DNA of 51,018 nt from Rhodococcus gordoniae (GCF_001646655.1 NZ_LPZN01000029.1:1-51018), one strand, 5' to 3'. Numbered from the stretch's first letter, positions 25,605-34,224 are shown. The notes: generated by a model not told the origin, from the sequence alone. Made by a program: numbers and translations.

Positions 25605-25610
25605 GTACGA

Positions 25611-27098
25611 GTGGATCCACCGGTCACCCGGTACCTGCCCCGCGACGGTCACAACCTGGCCTACGGGGTGGTCGGCGCCGGTCCCGCCGACGTCGTGTGG
25701 TTCTTCGAGGTCCAGATGCACCTGGATCTGCTGTGGACCGATCCGTACATGCACTCGCTCTTCGAACGCCTCGCGACCTACTCGCGCGCCGTCTACTTCC
25801 AGCGCCGCGGTTTCGGGCTCTCCGATCCCGTCGATCACGTGCCCACGATCGAACAGCAGGCGGAGGACGTCCTCGCCGTCATGGACGCCGAGCAGATCCG
25901 GCACGCCACACTCGTCGGGATCCACAGCACGTGCGGACCGCAGGTACTCGTCGCGGCGACCGCTCCCGACCGTGTCCACGCGTTGATGCTCGTCGCGCCG
26001 TACTGCGAACCACTGCTCGACTACGACCGGCCGCCGCACGGGTGGACGGGGCCCGAGATCACCGATTTCGTCGAGTCGTGGCGCGACGCCGTCCGGCATT
26101 GGGGTGAGGGACTCACGGTGCCGTTGACCGACGCGCACGTCGACAGTCCCTACAACCGCCGGTTGATGGCCATGCTCGAGCGGTGCTCGGCGTCGCCGAG
26201 CACGATGAGCGCGCACCTCGAGGCGAGTCTGCGGATCGACTATTCGCACGCCCTCGGGTCGGTGCAGTGCCCCACGAGGGTGGTGCTGGTGTCCGGGGGT
26301 TCGATCCCGGTGGCCCCGGCGAGATATCTGGCCGGTCTGGTGCCGCACGGAGAGCTGGTGATCACCCGGCCGTCCCCGCGCGGCGCCGCGCTCGGCGAAG
26401 CGTGGTCGCAGGTCCAGACCATGGTCGAGGAACTCGTCCGCGGGTCCGTCCCACCCGTCGACGCCGGCCGGCGTTTCGCGGCAACCCTGTTCACCGACAT
26501 CGTCGGGTCGACCAAGCTCCTCGCACGCATCGGCGACACGTCCTACCGGGCCCTGCTCGCACGTCACGAACGCGACGTCCGGTTCGCGGTGACCGAAGCG
26601 GGCGGGCGGCTGGTGAGCACCGTCGGGGACGGCACCTTCAGCCTGTTCGACGGGCCCGTGGCCGCCGTGCAGTGCGCGGCACGGATCGTCGAGGAGGCGC
26701 ACCGTCTCGGATTCGAGGTGCGTGCCGGGGTACACGCCGGCATCGTCGAGCCGACCGGCACGGACGTCACAGGCATGACAGTGCACGTGGGCGCGCGGAT
26801 CGGCGCCGCCGCCCGCCCGGGGGAAGTGCTCGTCTCTCGCCACGCGCGCGAGCGGGCCGGCGGATCGGGCCTGCGGTTCGCCGACCGGGGGTCGCATCGG
26901 CTCGCCGGCGTGCCGGGCAAGGTCCGTCTCTTCGCCCTCGTCGGCGGGCAGCCGGCCCTGGAGGCGCCCCGCAGACGCGTCTCGCTCAACCCCTTCGACC
27001 GTGCCGTCCTGCGGGCGGCGCGACGCACCCCGCAGGTGTTGCGTTCGGCTGCCGCGCTTGCCAACGCCCGGCAGCGGCGTCGCTCGGAGGAGAACTGA
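25611..27098 (+). CDS. Alpha/beta-hydrolase-like domain fused to class III adenylate/guanylate cyclase
   Basis: 495 residues. The N-terminal 270 follow an alpha/beta-hydrolase pattern, but the nucleophile elbow reads LVGIHSTCGP (102-110), which is not a clean GxSxG. The cyclase homology domain (about 288-440) has both metal-binding aspartates, D296 in FTDIVGST and D340 in VGDGTF, and the transition-state Arg R396, but the usual Asn of the VNxAAR motif is H392 (VHVGARI). The C-terminal 50 residues are basic. Substrate specificity residues are non-canonical. This hydrolase-cyclase layout is common in mycobacteria and Rhodococcus. It may be an altered cyclase in which the N-domain senses a ligand. 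Confidence 0.85.
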   Translation: MDPPVTRYLPRDGHNLAYGVVGAGPADVVWFFEVQMHLDLLWTDPYMHSLFERLATYSRAVYFQRRGFGLSDPVDHVPTIEQQAEDVLAVMDAEQIRHATLVGIHSTCGPQVLVAATAPDRVHALMLVAPYCEPLLDYDRPPHGWTGPEITDFVESWRDAVRHWGEGLTVPLTDAHVDSPYNRRLMAMLERCSASPSTMSAHLEASLRIDYSHALGSVQCPTRVVLVSGGSIPVAPARYLAGLVPHGELVITRPSPRGAALGEAWSQVQTMVEELVRGSVPPVDAGRRFAATLFTDIVGSTKLLARIGDTSYRALLARHERDVRFAVTEAGGRLVSTVGDGTFSLFDGPVAAVQCAARIVEEAHRLGFEVRAGVHAGIVEPTGTDVTGMTVHVGARIGAAARPGEVLVSRHARERAGGSGLRFADRGSHRLAGVPGKVRLFALVGGQPALEAPRRRVSLNPFDRAVLRAARRTPQVLRSAAALANARQRRRSEEN

Positions 27099-27114
27099 AG
27101 GGCCGGCCGGCCCG

Positions 27115-27741
27115 TCAGCCGCCGGTGTAGAACGCGCTCGTCCGGCCGGCGGCAGCGCGTGCCTGTTCGGGGTCCTCGCCGGCGGCGATGTCGGCCTCGC
27201 ACCAGGCCGCGCTGCTGTCTCGGGCGAACTGCAGTCCCTCCTCCGACATCGACCAGGATTCGAACTCCTTCGGATTCACCGATTCTCCCGATTCGAGGTG
27301 CAGGCCGAGTCCGAGAAGTGCCAGATCCCAACCGATACCGACCGCACCCGGACCGTACTGCTCCCAGTGCTCGTCGGGGCGGGCGATGTGTGAGAGTTCC
27401 AGGCGCGCACGCTCTCCCGGTTCGGGGAGGATCGACACCTCGATCCAGCTGACCTGTCCCGCGAATTCCCAAGTGGCCGTGAACATCCGCGGCGGCTCGC
27501 AGGTGAGGATCTCGCCGGCGGCGTTGCCTTCGAGCCGGTACCGGCCACCGACCTCGAGGTCGCCCTCGACAGGCAGGAACCAGCGGGGGATGCGCTGCGG
27601 ATCGGTGCATGCCTCCCACAGGTCCTCGGCGCTCGTGCGGTAGCTGCGCGAGACCGTGACGACCTTGGCTTCGCGCCCCTCGACCGTGCGACGCCCGACC
27701 GTGCGGCGATTCGTCTCGTTGCTCGTGATCACGTTCTTCAT
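27115..27741 (-). CDS. SRPBCC (AHSA1/START-like) family protein
   Basis: 208 residues. The helix-grip fold is recognisable from VTVSRSYRTSAEDLWEACTDPQRIPRWFLPVEGDLEVGGRYRLEG to the long C-terminal helix (WSMSEEGLQFARDSSAAW). It would bind a hydrophobic ligand. Its ATG overlaps the stop of the ArsR gene (ATGA at 27738-27741). ArsR-SRPBCC pairs are a widespread arrangement in which the regulator controls both genes. Convergent with the cyclase gene, with a GC palindrome (27100-27113) between them. Confidence 0.88.
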   Translation of the reverse strand: MKNVITSNETNRRTVGRRTVEGREAKVVTVSRSYRTSAEDLWEACTDPQRIPRWFLPVEGDLEVGGRYRLEGNAAGEILTCEPPRMFTATWEFAGQVSWIEVSILPEPGERARLELSHIARPDEHWEQYGPGAVGIGWDLALLGLGLHLESGESVNPKEFESWSMSEEGLQFARDSSAAWCEADIAAGEDPEQARAAAGRTSAFYTGG

Positions 27742-28121
27742 GAGGATCTCCTTCTCTCGTCGGGTCGGCGGATCGTGGGCGGGACCACATCCCGGCTCCG
27801 CCGCTCGCGCTTGCCGCGCGCGATCTCGGTCTCCAGGGCCTCGAGCGCCGCAAGGACCGGCGGATGCAGGCCCGCGAGCCAGCCCTCGAGTTCCACGAGG
27901 ACCGCGGGATCGAGTTCGTAGTAGCGCCGGGTGCCGTCCTTGTGGACCACGGTGAACCGCTGGTCGCGCAGGATCTTGAGATGTTGCGAGACTGCAGGCT
28001 GGGAGATCGAGAATTCCCGGCCGATCACCGCGACGATCTCACCCGCCGTCTGCGCACCGCCCGCGAGCAGTTCGAGAATGCGGCGCCGGACCGGATCTGC
28101 GAGAACCTCGAACCCGTGCAT
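27738..28121 (-). CDS. ArsR-family winged-helix repressor
   Basis: 127 residues from ATG 28121; a GTG at 28130 in the same frame is possible. The winged helix runs EVLADPVRRRILELLAGG to ISQPAVSQHLKILRDQRFTVV and the wing HKDGTRRYYELDPAVL (residues about 4-75). No metal-binding cysteines are present, which fits the SdpR-like non-metal group that pairs with SRPBCC proteins. A perfect dyad at 28132-28151 lies directly upstream and is the probable operator, so the gene should be autorepressed. Confidence 0.88.
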   Translation of the reverse strand: MHGFEVLADPVRRRILELLAGGAQTAGEIVAVIGREFSISQPAVSQHLKILRDQRFTVVHKDGTRRYYELDPAVLVELEGWLAGLHPPVLAALEALETEIARGKRERRSRDVVPPTIRRPDERRRSS

Positions 28122-28131
28122 GAAGCCCACT

Positions 28132-28151
28132 ATATAAGTTTCTACTTATAT
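28132..28151. promoter_or_regulatory. ArsR operator dyad
   Basis: ATATAAGT-TTCT-ACTTATAT, perfect 8-bp arms around 4 nt, in an AT-rich island of otherwise GC-rich DNA. It lies just upstream of the arsR start and 38 bp upstream of the divergent acyl-CoA ligase, so one repressor could block both promoters. Confidence 0.75.
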
Positions 28152-28189
28152 TTACCAGAAGCACGGTTTTGCTCCCTAAACTTCGAGGC

Positions 28190-30034
28190 ATGCCGACAAC
28201 GACGCGCGTCTCCGAGGAAAAGGTCGACCGAGCGGTCATCGACAACCGCGCCCCCTCGGTCGCCCGTCTGCTGCTCGACCGAGTGTCCGCCACCCCCGAC
28301 GAGGAGGCCTTCCGCTTCCCCGACGGGGCCGACGGATGGACGTCGGTCACCTGGGAACAGACCGGAGACCGGGTGCGGCTGCTCGCGGCCGGCCTGATCT
28401 CCCTGGGCATCGAATCCGAGGACCGCGTGGCCCTCGCCTCGTCCACCCGGTACGAATGGGTGCTCTCCGATCTCGCCGTCATGTGCGCGGGCGCGGCGAC
28501 GACCACCGTCTACCCCACAACCCACGCCACGGATGTCGCGTTCATCGTCGCCGATTCCGGCAGCCGTATCGTCATCGCCGAGGACGCAGCGCAGGTGGAG
28601 AAGCTCGTCGGTCACCGTGGGGATCTCCCCGAGGTCATGAAGGTCGTCGTTCTCGACGGCCCCGGCGACGGCGACTGGGTGATCGGCTTCGACGAACTCG
28701 CCGAGCTGGGCCGCGGCCTGCTCGCCGAGGACGCCGGAACCGTGCTCGACCGGATCCACAGCATCCGGGCCGAGCACCTGGCGACCCTCATCTACACCTC
28801 GGGCACCACCGGCAAGCCCAAGGGCGTGCGCCTGCCGCACTCGGCGTGGACCTACGAGGCTGCCGCCATCGACGCGCTGCACATGCTCACCTCCGACGAC
28901 CTGCAGTATCTGTGGCTGCCGTTGTCGCACGTCTTCGGGAAGGTGCTGCTCACCCTCCCCCTGCAGATCGGCTTCCCCACCGCGGTGGACGGCCGTGTCG
29001 ACAAGATCGTCGAGAACCTCGCGGTCGTTCGCCCGACCTTCATGGGCGCGGCCCCGCGCATCTTCGAGAAGGCGCACGCACGCGTCGAGGGGATGATGGA
29101 GGAGGAAGGCGGCGCCAAGAAGAAGATCTTCGACTGGGCCGTGGGTGTGGGCCGGAAGGTGTCGAAGGCACGACAGGCCGGCAGGTCGCCCGGCCTGCTC
29201 GACAATCTGCAGCACGGTCTCGCCGACAAGCTGGTCTTTTCCACCGTTCGCGAACGTTTCGGCGGCAGGCTGCGGTTCTTCATCTCCGGTTCGGCGGCAC
29301 TCAACCCGGACGTCGGCGAATGGTTCGACGCCGTCGGCATCCCCGTCCTCGAGGGTTACGGTCTCACCGAGACCTCGGCGGCGACGTTCGTCAACCGTCC
29401 CTACGCCAACCGGATCGGCACGGTGGGCTGGCCCGTCCCGGGTACCGAGGTCCGCATCGCGGAGGACGGTGAGGTGCTCGTTCGCGGTCCCGGTGTGATG
29501 ACCGGATACCACAACCGGCCCGACGCGACCGCGGAGTCGCTCTCCGAGGACGGGTGGTTCCGCACCGGCGACATCGGCAGCCTCGACGACGAGGGCTACC
29601 TGCGCATCACCGACCGCAAGAAGGACATGTTCAAGACGTCGCAGGGCAAGTACGTCGCGCCGTCGTCGCTGGCAGCGACGTTCAAGGGCATGTGCCCCTA
29701 CGCCTCGGAGATCGTCGTCTACGGCGAGGGCAAGCCCTACTGCGTGGCGCTCGTGGCCCTGGATCCGGAGTCCGTCGGTGAGTGGGCGAACAGGAACGAT
29801 GCGGGCGGTTCGTTCGAGGAGATCGCGCGGCACGAGAAGACCCACGGGCTGATCTCCGGGTACATCGACGAGCTGAACCTGCAGCTCAACCGGTGGGAGC
29901 AGATCAAGAAGTTCACGATCATCGAACGCGAACTGTCGGTCGAGTCGGGCGATCTGACGCCGAGTATGAAGCTGCGCCGGAAAGTCGTCGTCGACAACTT
30001 CGCGGACAGGCTGACCGGCCTGTACGAGAGGTGA
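28190..30034 (+). CDS. Long-chain fatty-acid-CoA ligase (FadD15-like)
   Basis: 614 residues. It activates long-chain fatty acids to acyl-CoA via acyl-AMP. The AMP-binding loop TLIYTSGTTGKPKGVRL, the adenine motif GYGLTETSAATF, and the hinge/C-domain signature GDIGSLDDEGYLRITDRKKDMFKTSQGKYVAPS-type region are all present. Length and the ITDRKKDMFKTS hinge fit the FadD15 group of actinobacteria. ATG 28190 is preferred over an upstream in-frame TTG/CTG because the protein then starts at the normal family position. It is divergent from arsR-SRPBCC and may share its operator. Confidence 0.9.
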   Translation: MPTTTRVSEEKVDRAVIDNRAPSVARLLLDRVSATPDEEAFRFPDGADGWTSVTWEQTGDRVRLLAAGLISLGIESEDRVALASSTRYEWVLSDLAVMCAGAATTTVYPTTHATDVAFIVADSGSRIVIAEDAAQVEKLVGHRGDLPEVMKVVVLDGPGDGDWVIGFDELAELGRGLLAEDAGTVLDRIHSIRAEHLATLIYTSGTTGKPKGVRLPHSAWTYEAAAIDALHMLTSDDLQYLWLPLSHVFGKVLLTLPLQIGFPTAVDGRVDKIVENLAVVRPTFMGAAPRIFEKAHARVEGMMEEEGGAKKKIFDWAVGVGRKVSKARQAGRSPGLLDNLQHGLADKLVFSTVRERFGGRLRFFISGSAALNPDVGEWFDAVGIPVLEGYGLTETSAATFVNRPYANRIGTVGWPVPGTEVRIAEDGEVLVRGPGVMTGYHNRPDATAESLSEDGWFRTGDIGSLDDEGYLRITDRKKDMFKTSQGKYVAPSSLAATFKGMCPYASEIVVYGEGKPYCVALVALDPESVGEWANRNDAGGSFEEIARHEKTHGLISGYIDELNLQLNRWEQIKKFTIIERELSVESGDLTPSMKLRRKVVVDNFADRLTGLYER

Positions 30035-30039
30035 CGGCC

Positions 30040-30045
30040 TATCCT
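30040..30045 (+). promoter_or_regulatory. -10 element of a leaderless DUF5313 transcript
   Basis: TATCCT ends 7 nt before ATG 30053; no RBS is visible in the 18-nt gap after the ligase stop. Confidence 0.4.
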
Positions 30046-30052
30046 GGATCTC

Positions 30053-30436
30053 ATGATGAGTAGTGCACGACCGAATTTCCCGCGGCGGATCGGCTACATG
30101 TTCGGTCGCACGCTACCGCCCGAGATGCGGGAGTGGGTACGCGACGACATCCTGGGCCCCGGCGGATCACGCCGGTACCTGCTGCGATGGAATCTTCCGG
30201 CGATCCCCCTGCTCCTGCTGTTCCTGCTGATCCCGGGACCGGTGTGGATCCCGATCTCGATGATGCTGTTGCTGCTGCTGCCGTGGACGTACTTCTCGGT
30301 GGCGTTGATGCCCATCTGGCAACGGCACCGGCTCCAGCAGCACGGCCTCGACCCGGAGCTGCTCAGCGCGAAGGCACGCGCACGCGCCGACCGCGAACGA
30401 GAGGACTACGAGCGCCGTTTCGGTCGCGCGTCCTGA
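30053..30436 (+). CDS. DUF5313 family membrane protein
   Basis: 127 residues. Pattern: N-terminal [24 protein letters not shown], two adjacent membrane helices (about 48-85) with a short turn GPVWIPISM, then a charged C-terminal tail rich in Arg and Ala. This is the DUF5313 family of actinomycetes, function unknown. Lies 18 nt after the ligase. Confidence 0.85.
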   Translation: MMSSARPNFPRRIGYMFGRTLPPEMREWVRDDILGPGGSRRYLLRWNLPAIPLLLLFLLIPGPVWIPISMMLLLLLPWTYFSVALMPIWQRHRLQQHGLDPELLSAKARARADREREDYERRFGRAS

Positions 30437-30471
30437 CCGGGCCTCCCACCGTACGGGGCACCGCGTCCGCC

Positions 30472-30477
30472 TATCCT
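30472..30477 (+). promoter_or_regulatory. -10 element of a leaderless rraA transcript
   Basis: TATCCT ends 6 nt before the ATG at 30484, without a Shine-Dalgarno sequence. Confidence 0.42.
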
Positions 30478-30483
30478 CACACC

Positions 30484-30972
30484 ATGAGCGACGCCACTGC
30501 CTTCACAGCCACCGCCGACCTCGCCGACGAGATCGGCCCGGACATCCGCAGCTGCGACACGCAGTTCATCCAGTTCGGCGGCCGCACCGAGTTCGTCGGC
30601 CCCATCACCACCATCCGCTGCTTCCAGGACAACCTGCTCGTCAAGCAGACCCTTTCCGAGCCGGGCAACGGCGGCGTGCTCGTCGTCGACGGCGGCGGCA
30701 GCATCCACACCGCGCTCGTCGGCGACATCATCGCCGGTCGCGGTGTCGACAACGGCTGGGCCGGAGTCATCGTCAACGGCGCGGTCCGCGACTCCGCGAT
30801 CCTGCGCACCCTCGACATCGGTATCAAGGCCCTCGGCACCAACCCGCGCAAGAGCACCCAGACCGGTTCGGGTGAGAAGAACGTGCCCGTCGAGATCGGC
30901 GGCGTGACGTTCAACCCCGGCGAGATCGTCTACAGCGACTCCGACGGCGTCGTCGTCCGCGCCGAGAACTGA
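30484..30972 (+). CDS. rraA: RraA-like protein (RNase E regulator / HMG aldolase family)
   Basis: 162 residues, the full RraA length. The conserved core [13 protein letters not shown] and [21 protein letters not shown] is intact. E. coli RraA inhibits RNase E; many relatives, including actinobacterial ones, are metal-dependent 4-hydroxy-4-methyl-2-oxoglutarate/oxaloacetate aldolases, and the R-D pair in NGAVRD needed for that activity is present. The choice between the two roles cannot be made from sequence. ATG 30484 is supported by a -10 element 6 nt upstream. Confidence 0.88.
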   Translation: MSDATAFTATADLADEIGPDIRSCDTQFIQFGGRTEFVGPITTIRCFQDNLLVKQTLSEPGNGGVLVVDGGGSIHTALVGDIIAGRGVDNGWAGVIVNGAVRDSAILRTLDIGIKALGTNPRKSTQTGSGEKNVPVEIGGVTFNPGEIVYSDSDGVVVRAEN

Positions 30973-30996
30973 TCGCCGGGCGCGCGGGTCACCACA

Positions 30997-31218
30997 TCAT
31001 TCGTGCGCGACCCGCGCGCTCGCACCGGCGATCTCCACCACGTCGCCCACCTTCAGCTGACGGCCGCGACGCTCCTCCACCTCACCGTTGACCGACACGA
31101 GGCCGTCGGCGATCACTTCCTTGGCTTCTGCACCCGATTCGATGAGGCTCGCGAGCTTGAGGAACTGACCGAGCCGGATCGACTCGTCACGGATCGGTAC
31201 ATCGAATGCATCGGACAT
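30997..31218 (-). CDS. S4-domain RNA-binding protein (YaaA/RqcP-like)
   Basis: 73 residues, almost entirely one S4 fold: IRLGQFLKLASLIESGAEAK then GLVSVNGEVEERRGRQLKVGD and the closing strand VVEIAG. Small S4 proteins bind structured RNA, commonly rRNA or tRNA, for example in ribosome quality control. ATG 31218 is used; an ATG 9 nt upstream would also work. The gene is divergent from the photolyase, their starts being only 28 nt apart. Confidence 0.87.
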   Translation of the reverse strand: MSDAFDVPIRDESIRLGQFLKLASLIESGAEAKEVIADGLVSVNGEVEERRGRQLKVGDVVEIAGASARVAHE

Positions 31219-31246
31219 GGCACCCATTGTCCCCGACACTGGATCC

Positions 31247-32602
31247 ATGGCCCGCCCCAGCATCATCTGGTTCCGTCGTGATCTCCGGCTGAACGATCTG
31301 CCCACTCTGCTCACCGCCACCGAGGCCGCCGACGAGGCCCTCGCCCTGTTCGTCCTCGACGACGCACTGCTCCGGCCCTCCGGGGCGCGTCGTCGCGACT
31401 TCCTCACGGGTTGCCTGCGAGCACTCGACCGGGATCTCGGTGGGCGCCTGCTCGTCGTCCGGGGGGACCCCGCGACGGTCGTGCCGTCGGTGGCCGCCGA
31501 GTTCGACGCGACCGCAGTCCACATCAGTTCCGACCACGGCCCGTACGGCACGCGACGCGACCGCGCGGTCGCCGATGCCCTCGGCGACGTTCCGTTGGTG
31601 GCCACCGGCTCCCCCTACGCCGTCACCCCGGGCCGCGTGAAGAAACCCGACGGCACTCCCTACAAGGTGTTCTCGGCCTTCCGGCGCGCCTGGAACGACC
31701 ACGGCTGGCACACGCCCGCAGCGACCGGCCCGGGCACCGCCGACTGGGTGGACCCGACCGGCTGCTCCGCACGTGTCCCGATTCCGGACGAGGGTGACGA
31801 GCCCACGCCGCCCGCCGGTGAAGCAGCTGCGGTGGAGCGGTGGCAGGAATTCCTCGACGGCGGTCTCGAACGGTATGCCACCGACCGCGACCGGCCGGCC
31901 TTCGACGGCACCAGCGGACTCTCCCCCTATCTGAAGTTCGGCTGCATCCATCCGCGGACCCTGTTGCACGACCTGCGGAACCGCTCGGACGAGGGTGCCG
32001 CCACCTTCCGCAGCGAACTGGCCTGGCGCGACTTCTACGCCGACGTCCTGTTCCACCGCCCCGAGACCGCACGCACCAACTACAACGGCGACTTCGACGC
32101 CATCACCTACGATTCCGGGCCCGACGCCGACGCCCTGTTCACCGCGTGGTGCGAGGGCCGCACGGGATTCCCGATCGTGGATGCCGGGATGCGGCAGCTC
32201 CTCGCCGAGGGAGTCATGCACAACCGGGTACGGATGATCGTCGCGTCGTTCCTCACGAAGGACCTTCACCTTCCGTGGTGGCGCGGGGCACGACATTTCA
32301 TGGAACATCTGGTGGACGGCGATCTGGCATCCAATCAACACAACTGGCAGTGGACGGCGGGCAGCGGCACCGACGCCGCCCCGTACTTCCGGGTGTTCAA
32401 CCCGACGCGGCAGGGCGAGAAGTTCGATCCGACGGGTGAATACGTGCGCAGATGGGTACCCGAACTGCGGAGCGTCGACGGCGCTCGTGTGCACAGTCTG
32501 CCCGACGGCCCTCCGGACGGATATCCCGAACCGGTCGTCGATCACGCACACGAACGTCGGGTCGCTCTGGACAGATACGAGCGAATTCGCTCACCCCGAT
32601 GA
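31247..32602 (+). CDS. phrB: Deoxyribodipyrimidine photolyase (class I CPD)
   Basis: 451 residues. It repairs UV-made pyrimidine dimers using light. The N-terminal antenna domain starts SIIWFRRDLRLNDLPTLL; the FAD-binding domain has ELAWRDFYADVLFHRP, FPIVDAGMRQLLAEG and the tryptophan-bearing signature SNQHNWQWTAGSGTDAAPY. ATG 31247 begins right at the antenna strand. The SigK-like promoter for the next operon begins only 18 nt past its stop, so light repair and the downstream dehydrogenases are functionally adjacent even if separately transcribed. Confidence 0.94.
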   Translation: MARPSIIWFRRDLRLNDLPTLLTATEAADEALALFVLDDALLRPSGARRRDFLTGCLRALDRDLGGRLLVVRGDPATVVPSVAAEFDATAVHISSDHGPYGTRRDRAVADALGDVPLVATGSPYAVTPGRVKKPDGTPYKVFSAFRRAWNDHGWHTPAATGPGTADWVDPTGCSARVPIPDEGDEPTPPAGEAAAVERWQEFLDGGLERYATDRDRPAFDGTSGLSPYLKFGCIHPRTLLHDLRNRSDEGAATFRSELAWRDFYADVLFHRPETARTNYNGDFDAITYDSGPDADALFTAWCEGRTGFPIVDAGMRQLLAEGVMHNRVRMIVASFLTKDLHLPWWRGARHFMEHLVDGDLASNQHNWQWTAGSGTDAAPYFRVFNPTRQGEKFDPTGEYVRRWVPELRSVDGARVHSLPDGPPDGYPEPVVDHAHERRVALDRYERIRSPR

Positions 32603-32620
32603 GAAAGACGGCGAAGCGAC

Positions 32621-32647
32621 CCATCCGATCGTATCGGTGCTCCGAAC
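32621..32647 (+). promoter_or_regulatory. SigK-type promoter for the small ORF/TIGR01777/DUF2867 operon
   Basis: CCATCC (32621-32626), 15-nt spacer, CCGAAC (32642-32647): the same motif and spacing as the sigK operon promoter. Predicted start near 32655, 45 nt before the small ORF. Confidence 0.72.
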
Positions 32648-32699
32648 ACCTTCTGGACGGACACCGTGTTCGCCGTAGAACCAACGAAAGGACACCGCA

Positions 32700-32789
32700 G
32701 TGCGCGCACTCGTCGAAACCGCTTTCATGGCCATCCACACCCCGCTCGTCGAGGCATACACCTTCCTGATCAGCGTCCTTCCTGCTTGA
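32700..32789 (+). CDS. 29-residue hydrophobic small protein or leader peptide
   Basis: GTG at 32700 with GAAAGGA 7 nt upstream opens a 29-codon ORF (starting MRALVETAFMAIHTPLVEAY and ending ISVLPA). The peptide is largely hydrophobic and could lie in or on the membrane. It is the first ORF after the SigK-like promoter and is followed 7 nt later by a strong hairpin, so it might instead be a leader peptide that sets read-through into the epimerase gene. It is too short for database-based certainty. Confidence 0.5.
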   Translation: MRALVETAFMAIHTPLVEAYTFLISVLPA

Positions 32790-32795
32790 GTGGAT

Positions 32796-32823
32796 ACGGC
32801 GCCGGAGCCCGCTCCGGCGCCGT
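32796..32823 (+). terminator. 12-bp GC-rich hairpin after the small ORF
   Basis: Arms 32796-32807 and 32812-32823 are perfect complements with a CCCG loop. No U-tract follows. It sits between the small ORF and the TIGR01777 gene, so it could be an attenuator, a partial terminator, or an mRNA stabiliser. Confidence 0.55.
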
Positions 32824-32859
32824 GACCACAGGGACGGCATCGGCAACGGGAGGCACAGT

Positions 32860-34224
32860 ATGGGGATCGAGTTCTCGAGTGTCGTCGACGCACCGCGCGA
32901 CGACGTGTTCGACTGGCACTCCCGTCCCGGCGCCATACTCCGCCTGATCCCACCCTGGCAACCCATGAACGTCATCGCCGAGGCCGATTCCCTCGAATCC
33001 GGCACGGCCGTCCTCGGTCTCCCCGGTGGACTGCGGTGGATCTCCCGGCACAATCCCGAGGATTACGATCCGCCCGCACGTTTCGTCGACGAACTCTCGC
33101 ACGACGGTCTGCTGTCGCGTCCCGCCACCGCGATCGGTTCGTGGCGGCACGAACACCGCTTCGACGCCGTCGGCGAGTTCCGTACCCGCGTCACCGATCA
33201 CGTCGTCACACCGGTGCCGGGTCGTTTCCTCACTCAGACCTTCCGTTACCGCCACCGCCAGCTCGCCGATGACCTTGCGAGCCACCGCTGGTCGCACGCG
33301 CAGGGCATCCGGCCGGCGACCGTCGCGGTGACCGGGTCGAGCGGACTCGTGGGCACCGCCCTGACGGCCTTCCTGTCCACGGGCGGATACCACGTGATCC
33401 GGCTCGTCCGCCGGCCGTCGCGGCGACCGGACGATCGACACTGGGACCCCCACGATCCGGCGCCCGACCTGCTCGAAGGTGTCGACGCCGTCGTCCATCT
33501 CGCGGGTGCCTCGATCGCCGGGCGATTCACCGACTCGCACAAGGCCGCGGTCCGCGACAGCCGGATCGAGCCGACACGACGGCTCGCCGAACTCGCCGCG
33601 GGAACACCCAACGGCCCCGCGACCTTCGTCTCCGCGTCCGCCATCGGCCTCTACGGCTACGATCGCGGCGACACCCCGCTCGACGAGCACGCCTCCCGCG
33701 GAACCGGTTTCCTCGCCGACGTCGTCGCCGACTGGGAGGCCGCCACGCGTCCCGCGCAGAAGAAGGGCCTGCGGGTCGTGCACGTACGCACCGGCATCGT
33801 CCAGACACCCCGCGGCGGCACACTGCAATTGATGCGGCCGCTGTTCGCGAGCGGTCTCGGAGGCCGGCTCGGCGACGGCCGGCAATGGTTCTCCTGGATC
33901 GACATCGACGACCTCGTCGACGTCTACCACCGCGCGCTCACCGATCCCGCCCTGACCGGACCGGTGAACGCCGTTGCACCGCAACCGGTGCGCAACGAGG
34001 AGTACACGCGGGTGCTGGCATCGGTGCTGCACCGTCCGGCCCTGCTGCCCGTCCCCGGTTTCGGACCCCGATTGCTGCTCGGCGAGGAGGGCGCGCGCGA
34101 GGTCGCCCGGGCCGACCAGTTCGTCGTCCCGAAGGCCTTGCTCGACATCGGGTATCGATTCCGGCGCCCCGATCTCGAAGCATCGCTGCGCCATCAACTC
34201 GGCCACATCCTGGAGGAGACGTGA
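32860..34224 (+). CDS. TIGR01777 epimerase-like SDR with N-terminal SRPBCC domain
   Basis: 454 residues. The first 150 form a START/polyketide-cyclase-like domain (FSSVVDAPRDDVFDWHSRPG), then an extended SDR domain starting TVAVTGSSGLVGTALTAFL (nucleotide-binding GSSGLVG at 159-165), with LAGASIAGRF and SASAIGLYG as TIGR01777 signatures and the C-terminal DUF1731 region (VVPKALLDIGYRFRRPDLE). Substrate unknown; the cyanobacterial/plant relatives (SulA-like) affect division and plastid function. Overlaps the next gene by 4 nt (GTGA). ATG 32860 has GGGAGG upstream. Confidence 0.88.
   Translation: MGIEFSSVVDAPRDDVFDWHSRPGAILRLIPPWQPMNVIAEADSLESGTAVLGLPGGLRWISRHNPEDYDPPARFVDELSHDGLLSRPATAIGSWRHEHRFDAVGEFRTRVTDHVVTPVPGRFLTQTFRYRHRQLADDLASHRWSHAQGIRPATVAVTGSSGLVGTALTAFLSTGGYHVIRLVRRPSRRPDDRHWDPHDPAPDLLEGVDAVVHLAGASIAGRFTDSHKAAVRDSRIEPTRRLAELAAGTPNGPATFVSASAIGLYGYDRGDTPLDEHASRGTGFLADVVADWEAATRPAQKKGLRVVHVRTGIVQTPRGGTLQLMRPLFASGLGGRLGDGRQWFSWIDIDDLVDVYHRALTDPALTGPVNAVAPQPVRNEEYTRVLASVLHRPALLPVPGFGPRLLLGEEGAREVARADQFVVPKALLDIGYRFRRPDLEASLRHQLGHILEET

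Noticed and set aside
26295-26330. tRNA T-loop-like GGTTCGATCCC
   Set aside because: It is inside the cyclase gene in frame and no cloverleaf can be built around it. No tRNA was found elsewhere.
27100-27113. GGGCCGGCCGGCCC palindrome as an operator
   Set aside because: Low-complexity GC palindrome between convergent genes; at most a weak terminator.
31165-31246. A SigK-type promoter for the photolyase
   Set aside because: No matching motif in the short space between the S4 gene and the photolyase, so the photolyase itself is not claimed as a regulon member.
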